From assembly GCA_949361645.1 (NCBI GenBank), contig OX442429.1, positions 7,018,290-7,082,289 of the forward strand: DNA of 64,000 nucleotides. The letters run 5' to 3'. The position numbers were made by a program, and so were the translations under genes. The stretch is from Spongilla lacustris (lineage: Eukaryota > Porifera > Demospongiae > Spongillida > Spongillidae). Numbering within the stretch: the stretch's first letter is position 1; each line of letters starts with the position of its first letter. The notes under the pieces were generated by a model, which was not told the DNA's origin, did no database searches, and saw only the letters and a list, made by a program, of their open reading frames with translations. Shown piece by piece: positions 56,442-64,000 of the stretch.

Positions 56442-59400
56442 GCTTTCGCAGCGGCGGTTGCTATTGATTGTACAAATACTCGATATCGTATCACAACTCC
56501 GCCCAAACTCCGCTTTGTCGGCTTGTCAACACCAGAGAGTATATCACCTTTGACAACACTGCAGCGCAAAGATACTATTATTTATTAATAATTCCTTTTC
56601 TTTAGAAGCGCAAGGGAGAGTGGGAATCGGACTCTGGGCGGCAACTAACATTGCAAGATGTTTCAATCAACGACCTGTCGCCCCTGGAGATAGAGTACCT
56701 GCAGAGAGAAGCGGTGACACGGCTTCAAGCGATGGACATTGCCGTGTCGCATGGTATCCTGAAGGGACTCAGTGCCCGTGGTGTGTTCCAGAGATTGTCC
56801 TCAAACAGCCAAGCCAGAAGAAAGATATCCGACAAAGGTGAGCAGTTGCTTAGAAATGTTGAAATTGAAACACATATTGTTACTTGTTTTGAACATACAG
56901 AGCTACATGCAGTGTTTGGACAACCCTTGGAGGTCCTTGTTGGCTCCTCCCCTCGGCCTGTGATGACACCTAACATGCATAGTGCTAGCAGCACCCCTGC
57001 ACTGCTCAATTTGGAGAAGCAGGTCCATCCCCCTTCACCCTCATCCCCAACCAGGATGACAGACAGTCCTCCTGACGAACTAAATGTGACGACCAACAGT
57101 ACCACCTCGGTGTCCTTTGACCCCTCCTCTGTGGCATCCCCCCCTTCCCCTTGTACCTTACGACGGCAGGTCCTGACCCCTTTGGGACAGCAGGTTCCCA
57201 CTATAGTGAGAAAGGCCATTGAACACTTGGATTCGAACGGCGTGAAATTGGAGGGTCTCTTCAGGATACCTGGTTCCAAAGCAAGAATGGCAGAGGTGAC
57301 TGCTTATGTGGTGTGTGTGTGTGTGTGCATGTTGTGCGTGTGTGGGGATGTGTGTTGTGCATGTGTGTGTGTGTTTGTGCATGTGTGTGTGTTGTGCATG
57401 TGCATGTGTGTGTTTGTGCATGTGTGTTGTGCATGTGTGTGTGTGTTTGTGCATGTGTGTGTATGCAGGTGGGTGTGGGTAGTGTGATGCATGCAAACAA
57501 TGCACTATCAACATCTGTTTGTGGCTGATGCAGATTAATTGGTGCTAGTGATAGCAACTAAGAGGTGACAAGATACAATTAAGGAGCACAATGCTGCTTC
57601 TCAAAAGAACCTGAAATTGGTTTTTGAAACGACATAAACGAAGTACATTCCTCTCTGTTCTCTTGAATATAGTTGGTTTCTCACCATTTTACCACTTCTG
57701 AGCCCACAATAAGCTTCGTCCTTCATCTAGCAGTATAGTTACTCTTGTTTTTATTTAGACTGCTATTAGAATTTTTTTCGTGCAACACTACCACCAATGC
57801 TACCCACTAACTTACACCATGCAATAAGAAAGTGGCTGTGTTTTATATATATATATTTTTTACGTGTACCGGGGTAGTTTAAAAAAAGTCTGGTACATGT
57901 ACCCCTATAGAGAGTAGACCAAACAAAAGAAAGCCGTGTTGGCCGTGTTGTTATCGGCTGACTCCCCCGCGTTCCAGGCTCCACTAATTGGAGCAGGAAT
58001 GGTCTTCTGATAACTTGGGCTTGCCCGCCCATACATTAAATTTGTGCGCGCTCCGTCAGGGACTGGTTGTGGTTTGCTGGAGTGGCAATTACTTGTTTCA
58101 ACTAACCAGCTTATCTGCCCCATGATTGTGGAGTGTGTGCATTCCTGTGGTGTGAGGTCAAATTATTACATATTTTTTCCCCCCTTACCTGTACCTGTAA
58201 ACTATACACCCTCAAGTTACGGGAGAGGATAGATGCTGGTGTTGACGTTGAACTGACGGAAGACACCAACCCACATGACGTGGCCTGTATACTTAAGGAG
58301 TTCTTTCGTAGTCTACCTGAACCCCTTCTCACGAGAGAGCTATACTATCCATTTTTGTCCACCACAAGTGAGCCCCTGGAGAGGGAGGGAACAGGTTTTG
58401 GGGCAGTGTGAAGGAAGGAGAGGGTGGGGGAGGAAGAGAGGGTGTTCTTTTAAATTATGGGATACAAATTAAAATAGTATGTACATGTACTGTGGGTTTG
58501 TTGGCTTCCCACTCAGTAGTACCCCTTCCTTCCTCCCTTCCTTCTTATTCTTCCCCCCCCCCCCCAGAGCTTCAAAATCCAGGCCATAGACGAGATGCTT
58601 TGCGACTCCTTTGCATCCTGCTGCCCCAGCCCAACAGGGACACACTAAAGGAGCTTCTGCAGTTCTTATCTCGAGTTTCCCTCTTCTCATACGAAATGAT
58701 TCTGATTGATGGCACACAGGTAAGGCTGCAGTGATGCCCCACCTCTACTGGTGTTTGGTTGTTATGGGGAAAACACTGCTTCCATAACTGTTTGTTGTGT
58801 GTGCCACCTCCGGTATGGGCTTTTCTTCATCCCTTTGTGCAAACCTAGAATCACCGTGTGTTTATTCAACAAGTTATTGTTCAGTCTTCGAGAGACCAGG
58901 AGGGGAAAAAATAATGATATAACTGATTTTAATAAGCGCCATGCATGTAGATAGGCTGGCTGACCTCTGCTGACACGGTGGCATTTATTGAAGATGTGTC
59001 TGCTGCAGTGTTCTGTTTGTGTACAGTCACCGCCCTAGCCAGTGTGACTTGCCAGCTGCTTAAGATGATTACTCCCTCCTTCACGCAGGAATCTGGCAAC
59101 AGAATGACAGAGCAGAACTTAGCCACTGTACTGGGTCCTAACATTCTACACAGGGAGTCGAAGGTGAGAGTGGGAAGCCATCCAGGTGGGATGAGATCTG
59201 TATTTTAGTGTGGAAGAATTGACGGGAGGGAGGGAGGGAGGGGGAGGGTATGTATTACATGTACGCAACCATCCAGCAGGCATGCATTGCAGAGTGTTGC
59301 CTGTGTACACACACTTGTTAAACAACAGCACTGAGTCACTACTCTGCACTCTTGTCCATAAGTGGGTGGTGTGAAGTTTAATAGTACTACGTGACAAGGA

Positions 59401-61540
59401 AAAAGGGAAGGGAGAAAGCTATAGGCAAGGGAGGAGGGAGAAGACTGTGGGCAAGGGAGGAGGGAGAAGGCTGTAGGTAAGGGAGGAGGGGAAGGGAGAA
59501 GGCTGTAGGTAAGGGAGGAGGGGAAGGGAGAAGGCTGTAGGTAAGGGAGGAGGGGAAGGGAGAAGGCTGTAGGTAAGGGAGGAGGGGAAGGGAGAAGGCT
59601 GTGGGCAAGGGAGGAGGGAGAAGGCTGTAGGTAAGGGAGGAGGGGAAGGGAGAAGGCTGTAGGTAAGGGAGGAGGGGAAGGGAGAAGGCTGTGGGCAAGG
59701 GAGGAGGGAGAAGGCTGTAGGTAAGGGAGGAGGGGAAGGGAGAAGGCTGTAGGTAAGGGAGGAGGGGAAGGGAGAAGGCTGTGGGCAAGGGAGGAGGGAG
59801 AAGGCTGTAGGCAAGGGAGGAGGGAGAAGGCTGTAGGCAAGGGAGGAGGGGAAAGGGAAAAGGCTGTAGGCAAGGGAGGAGGGGAAGGGAGAAAGCTGTA
59901 GGCAAGGGAGGATGGAGAAGGCTGTAGGCAAGAGGTCGTAGTGTTTTCAATATGGGTTTGTTTTGGTCTTTCCTAGAGGTGGTAGAGCAAGTTTAAGTAA
60001 CTAATAATAATTTCTTTATTAGCGCAAGGGAACACCCAAATCGGGCGGAGACCAGTACCAGGTGTGCAAGCAGGATCCAGAGGAGCTAAATAATGTTACC
60101 AAGGTGATGGAAGACTTGATAAGGATGCACCAAGCAATTTTCACAGTAAGCCAGTGTGTCCCCACAAAGTACACATTGCATGACATTATGGACACACTCT
60201 ACCAGTATTTACCAATTTGATCTTTGTTAGATTCCTCCTCAACTGCAAGACCCAGCTCTGAGACAGATCCTGCTAGTAGATCCTGATGCAGTTGACCATC
60301 TTCTTAAGAAGAGGTGTATTGACCTAGGGTGAGTGTACTGTGCCTTCCCTCCTACCTCCTCCCCATGTGTGCTGTGCCTTTCCTCCTACCTCCTCCCCAT
60401 GTGTACTGTGCCTTCCCTCCTCCCCATATGGGCTGTGCTTTCCCTCCTACCTCCTCCCCATGTGGGCTGTGCCTTCCCTCCTACCTCCTCCCCATGTGGG
60501 CTGTGCTTTCCCTCCTCCCCCTTTCCTCCATCTTGCTTCTCATTTGTTAACTATTTATATTCCCCACAATGCAAATGCACAGACTAGTCCTTCCTCCTCG
60601 TGAAAATGCAGATATGGAACCCTCAAGGGCCCCTGCAACTCCCAATGAGAGCCCTCTGCCGGGCGTCACCAAAGCCCCCCCTGAAGGTGTGTCTGTTCGC
60701 TTCTCCAACTCCCAAAAGGTGCTGGATGAAGCCCTTGAAGACCTGGCCCAGTACATCAACGAAAACCTGAGTCCCTCTAGGATCAGTTACAATTCCAACA
60801 ACTGTTCGGTGGTAGCTGAGCCAGAGGTAGCTCTTTCTCCCTCAACGACAAGTCAACCTCCCTCAATGACAACCGAATCTCCCTCAATGACAACTGAATA
60901 TCCCTCAATGACAACTGAATCTCCCTCAATGACAACCAAATCTCCCTCAACAACTGACTCTCCCTCAACAATGACGGATGGCCCAACTGGCATTGTGGCC
61001 AAGGGCAGTAAGAGTGCAATTTCACCCCTGTCCATGTCCAAACGATTGTACGCTAGTGCTGATTCTGCATTCTCAAACAACTCGTCCTCCAACTCTTCGA
61101 CTGAAGCAGTCAGCGACATAGTGAGCGATGTGGTCTCCTGCTCAGAGATGAACACGATTTCACTTTCATCGGATGACAAAGGGTTTCTGGACAATGCGGG
61201 TTACACCATAGATCCTCCAAAAGTATGCAGCAAGCTGGTGACGACCCATTCCATGCCTATACTGACATTGGACTTGCCAACAGGTAGCACAAGTTACAAA
61301 TTCTTGGGAAGCAGTAGTGAGAGGGGCAAGATTAAACGACTGATCACTCCCAACAGTAAGTGGAGGCGTGAAAACATGGGCGACTTCCATGAGATCCAAC
61401 GTTCTCCCATCTTGTCTGGGAAAGAAGATCGTCAGTTTTATGATGCACTCTGCGTAATGTCGTCCGACCGCACACCTACAGACTCCACCCCCAACTTGTC
61501 AACCTCCACTCCTATTGCAGAAGATGGTACTGTTATATAA
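55893..61540 (+). CDS. ARHGAP6: ARHGAP6-like Rho GTPase-activating protein
   Basis: Nine exons: 55893-56159, 56606-56837, 56901-57295, 58217-58367, 58568-58719, 59089-59163, 60023-60145, 60231-60328 and 60583-61540. They are in phase to 816 residues. Predicted to switch off Rho-family GTPases at the actin cytoskeleton. Seen: basic N-terminus (KKIKNFFRKK), a pre-GAP block (LTLQDVSINDLSPLEIEYLQ) and a RhoGAP domain at about 256-465. That domain has the arginine finger in LEGLFRIPGS (Arg about 288), then RERIDAGVDVELTEDTNPHD, LKEFFRSLPEPLLTRELY, NRMTEQNLATVLGPNILH and PPQLQ..VDPDAVDHLLKKR. The GIDVSLEE.../PDPLLTRELY-like wording and the tail after the domain fit ARHGAP6/36 best. The long C-terminus is Ser/Thr/Pro-rich with tandem PSMTTES units at 60840-60975. 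Its stop is 198 bp from the end of the convergent CEP135-like gene. Confidence 0.9.
56227..56440. repeat. GT/GTGC microsatellite in RhoGAP intron 1
   Basis: Two GT-rich blocks (56227-56320 with GC and AC interruptions; 56381-56440 pure) fill much of the intron between exons 55893-56159 and 56606-56837. Confidence 0.95.
57308..57480. repeat. GT/GTGCAT repeat in RhoGAP intron 3
   Basis: Imperfect units such as TGTGTGTTTGTGCATG begin about 12 bases after the exon 3 donor. The rest of the 0.9-kb intron (57481-58216) has no recognisable feature beyond an AT run near 57845-57860. Confidence 0.9.
59395..59937. repeat. GGGAGAAGGCTGTAGG minisatellite in RhoGAP intron 6
   Basis: About 17 copies of purine-rich units of two lengths, a 32-bp form (AAGGGAGAAGGCTGTAGGTA + AGGGAGGAGGGG) and a 26-bp form lacking the last GGGGAA, alternate in a higher-order pattern. 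All bases are strongly strand-asymmetric. Confidence 0.95.
60334..60525. repeat. About 34-bp tandem repeat in RhoGAP intron 8
   Basis: Five to six copies of a C/T-rich unit with TTCCCTCCTACCTCCTCCCC + ATGTGGGCTGTGC fill the intron directly after the donor of exon 60231-60328. Confidence 0.92.
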
Positions 61541-61738
61541 AGTACAGTTTATATTGTGTGGTCTGTTTCCTTTGTATTGGATAATTTTGTGTGTCCTGTA
61601 TGTGTGTTGTGCGTATGGAATTGTTTTTTTTTTTTAATTAAAAATTCTGTCACTATACAATTGAATAGTTTGGTGAGAATGCATTTAAAAAAAAAAAAAA
61701 ACAAAAAAAAAAAACAGAAATTTCATGTGAATCATGAA

Positions 61739-62635
61739 TTAAGGGTGCTTGGTGCTGCTTGTCGATGTGTTATGTGAGCTTGTGGAGAGGCGAGATGTAG
61801 ACAGCTCTGCTACAACTTCTGTGGGGGTGGGGTTGGGCAAGTGAAGGGTGTTTGCTGTAGAGAAACGCACTCACTTGCACTCTCATTAGAGAAAGCTGCT
61901 CTCTCTCTGTCAATAATCTCTCCTTCCTGATTGAGAGAAGTGGGATACTTATGATCCAGGATCTAGATGTGTGTTGTGAGTGGCAGTGTGCATGGGGTGG
62001 TGTGTGATGGTGTGTAAATGTACCTTCCCATCTGCATGGCTCTCCACAACAGTAGTTCCTTGTCCCACTTGGCTTCCCACTGTTGACTGAAGCCTGTGCA
62101 TATCCTGTTTGATGTGCTCTCTGTGCAAATACAAAACCAAAGTGGAGATACCATGGGTCCCCTTTCCCTTTCCCCTCCCTCCAATGTGTTCCCTTTCCCC
62201 TCCGTTCCCTTTCCCCTCCCTCCAATGTGTCTCCCCTCCCTCCCTCCCTCCAATGTGTTTCCCCTCCCTCCCCTCCTTCAATGCTTTACTTTTGGAATCT
62301 CTCTGCAGTCAGTGCAGACTTAGTTCTCTCCAGCTCCTCTTCTCTGCTTGCAAACTGAGCCCTAAGCTTGCGCAGCTGCTCATTCAGGCTGAGCCTGTAG
62401 ACCAGAAAAGGCCAGACTTTGACGTGCCTCAATATATCTCCATCATTATCTCAGCGGTAAATGATCGCACTACAAATATCACTTCAGCTTTTCCCCACTT
62501 CCTGACCAACCTTTCCCCATCCACTTTGGTCAGCTGCTGTCTCAACCTCTGCACCTCCACGTCCTTTTCCTGACCAGACAGGTGGCTGGTAAACTCCTGG
62601 TGATCATTTTTTTGGCACACAACACAACACAACAC

Positions 62636-62711
<76 letters not shown>

Positions 62712-63782
62712 TTAGCTATCACATGACTGTCACGTGATGACTAAGTGACTGTGTACCACAGCACTAGTTACTTACCTTCTTACGCTCATTGGAGAGCAGT
62801 GTCTGCAGGTTTTCCACAGTCGTATGCTCAGCGGCCAGCTGTGGGGGGGGGGGGGGGGGGGAGGAGGAGAGAAATGAATAATTCACAACATCTGATTATT
62901 TGGGAAGTACCTGTTGCTTCAAGAGGTCTCGCTCCAATCGGACATCTTCCAACTGTCCCTGTACCTGCTCATAGCTGATGGCCTGGGAGGCCAGCTGGCG
63001 TGAGATGGACTCCTTGGTTTTGTCTAGCTGCAAACACAGCTCCCTTGTTGCAGCAACGTCTGCCAGTAGAGCCTTCTGTTGGGTGGTGGTGTGTTATGTG
63101 CAAGTGTTGTTGTGTGCGCATGTGTTGTGTGTTATGTGTGCATGTGTATGTGTGTTATAGCATGATGCAAGTGTCCCCTAGAGACTTCACCTTTTCCTCT
63201 TGCTCCTGACGCACTGTCCCCTCCATCTTAGAAAGTGCTTGAGTCAGCTTTGAGAAATGAAGTTCGTAGGAGTTAAGGGAAGTGATGTGCTACAATTGGA
63301 GATGGAGGATAGTGAGTACGAGGTGGGGGATATAAGGAAGTGATTGGAATAGGAAAGAGGAAAAAATAGGCAAGAGGACAGAGAGAAGAGGTACAAGTGA
63401 ATAGACGGAAGCAAACAGAGGCCAGTAAACACCAGAGCAGCCTAATACAATTGCCCTGACACTTTCACAGCAGTTCAAAAGCAACAAATAAGTACTGGTA
63501 CACAACAAGCACATTGCCATGACCTTTGTGCATAGCTGGCAGCCCTTATGTCATTCTACTTAGGAAGCTGCCCACACTTTGTCTGCCCTCTCAAACCTGT
63601 TGGATCTCGCTGGCCTGCTGCTGAACCAGCTCATCCAGGTGTTGTTTCTCCTGTGCCAGGGCAGACAGCTCCAGTCGCGTGCTGGAGACTTCGCCCATGG
63701 ACTGCTGGGCAGAGGAGCTGAGCCTACCAGCCTCATCATTCAGTGTTCTGTAAGACTCCAAGAGGTCCGCTTTTTCTTGTTC
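61739..63782 (-). CDS. CEP135: CEP135-like centriolar coiled-coil protein, 3' exons
   Basis: Nine exons on the minus strand: 63782-63597, 63289-63191, 63075-62911, 62838-62776, 62596-62511, 62394-62290, 62120-62024, 61962-61875 and 61854-61739. They are in phase to 334 residues and a TAA. The first seven encode a continuous heptad-rich coiled coil (EQEKADLLESYRTLNDEAGR, LADVAATRELCLQLDKTKES, LEDVRLERDLLKQQLAAE, VENLQTLLSNERKK, EFTSHLSGQEKDVEVQRLRQ). The last two give a loose Ser/Thr-rich tail. The order of these phrases matches the C-terminal part of CEP135 and its relative TSGA10. CEP135 is a centriole scaffold needed for cartwheel-to-wall assembly. The N-terminal majority lies beyond the right edge. 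Identity rests on remembered similarity, so TSGA10 or another member is possible. Confidence 0.75.
62632..62706. repeat. CA microsatellite in CEP135-like intron
   Basis: About 70 bases of CA preceded by AACAC pentamers, between exons 62838-62776 and 62596-62511. Confidence 0.97.

Positions 63783-64000
<218 letters not shown>

Noticed and set aside
59205..59950. Pro/Leu/Ser-rich frames of about 170-220 codons on the minus strand
   Set aside because: Translation of the purine-rich minisatellite in a RhoGAP intron; no start context, splice logic or family.

Overview
This is eukaryotic, animal-type DNA. Genes are split by short GT-AG introns (often 50-150 bp) and are packed closely on alternating strands. 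Microsatellites, minisatellites, palindromic mobile elements and retroelement debris are abundant. The proteins are metazoan (NFXL1, ZDHHC, AGA, GLRX5, ABCB1-type transporters, ALG5, an ARHGAP6-like RhoGAP, a CEP135-like coiled coil). Intron size, compactness and element content suggest an early-branching marine invertebrate, a sponge being my best guess, but nothing in the window proves the taxon. All exon models were built by hand from splice consensus, reading phase and remembered family similarity. Splice phase closes through every join in AGA, ZDHHC, ALG5, the RhoGAP and two of the ABC genes.

Layout. 1-2535: a 23-bp minisatellite interrupted by a 1.8-kb fold-back transposon with a TA target duplication. 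2685-5144 (-): 5' part of NFXL1, head-to-head with 5225-7323 (+) a ZDHHC palmitoyltransferase. 8270-8639 (-): a small unrecognised gene, head-to-head with 8699-10972 (+) AGA, which is tail-to-tail with the last exon of GLRX5 (11026-11182, -), cut off by a run of 200 N. 11589-12575: Ty3/gypsy pol relic. 13322-50832: a cluster of four ABCB1/P-glycoprotein-like genes, here called A (3' half only, +), B (-), C (+) and D (+). B and C face each other and form a large inverted duplication. 51499-55603 (-): ALG5, head-to-head with 55893-61540 (+) an ARHGAP6-like RhoGAP, which is tail-to-tail with 61739-63782 (-) the 3' part of a CEP135-like gene that runs off the right edge.

The single-copy genes are unrelated housekeeping functions: lysosomal glycoprotein breakdown, N-glycan precursor synthesis, protein palmitoylation, Fe-S cluster handling, Rho control and centriole structure. 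The remarkable part is the ABC cluster. C and D are complete 21-exon full transporters (about 1425 and 1408 residues). B keeps 19 intact exons but has a damaged first-exon region. A has only the linker, the second membrane domain and the second nucleotide-binding domain. The complete copies share a TATA-plus-TTGTGCAAC promoter arrangement, show mosaic intron similarity that suggests gene conversion, and all four use a 5' splice site that is itself the start of a GT microsatellite.
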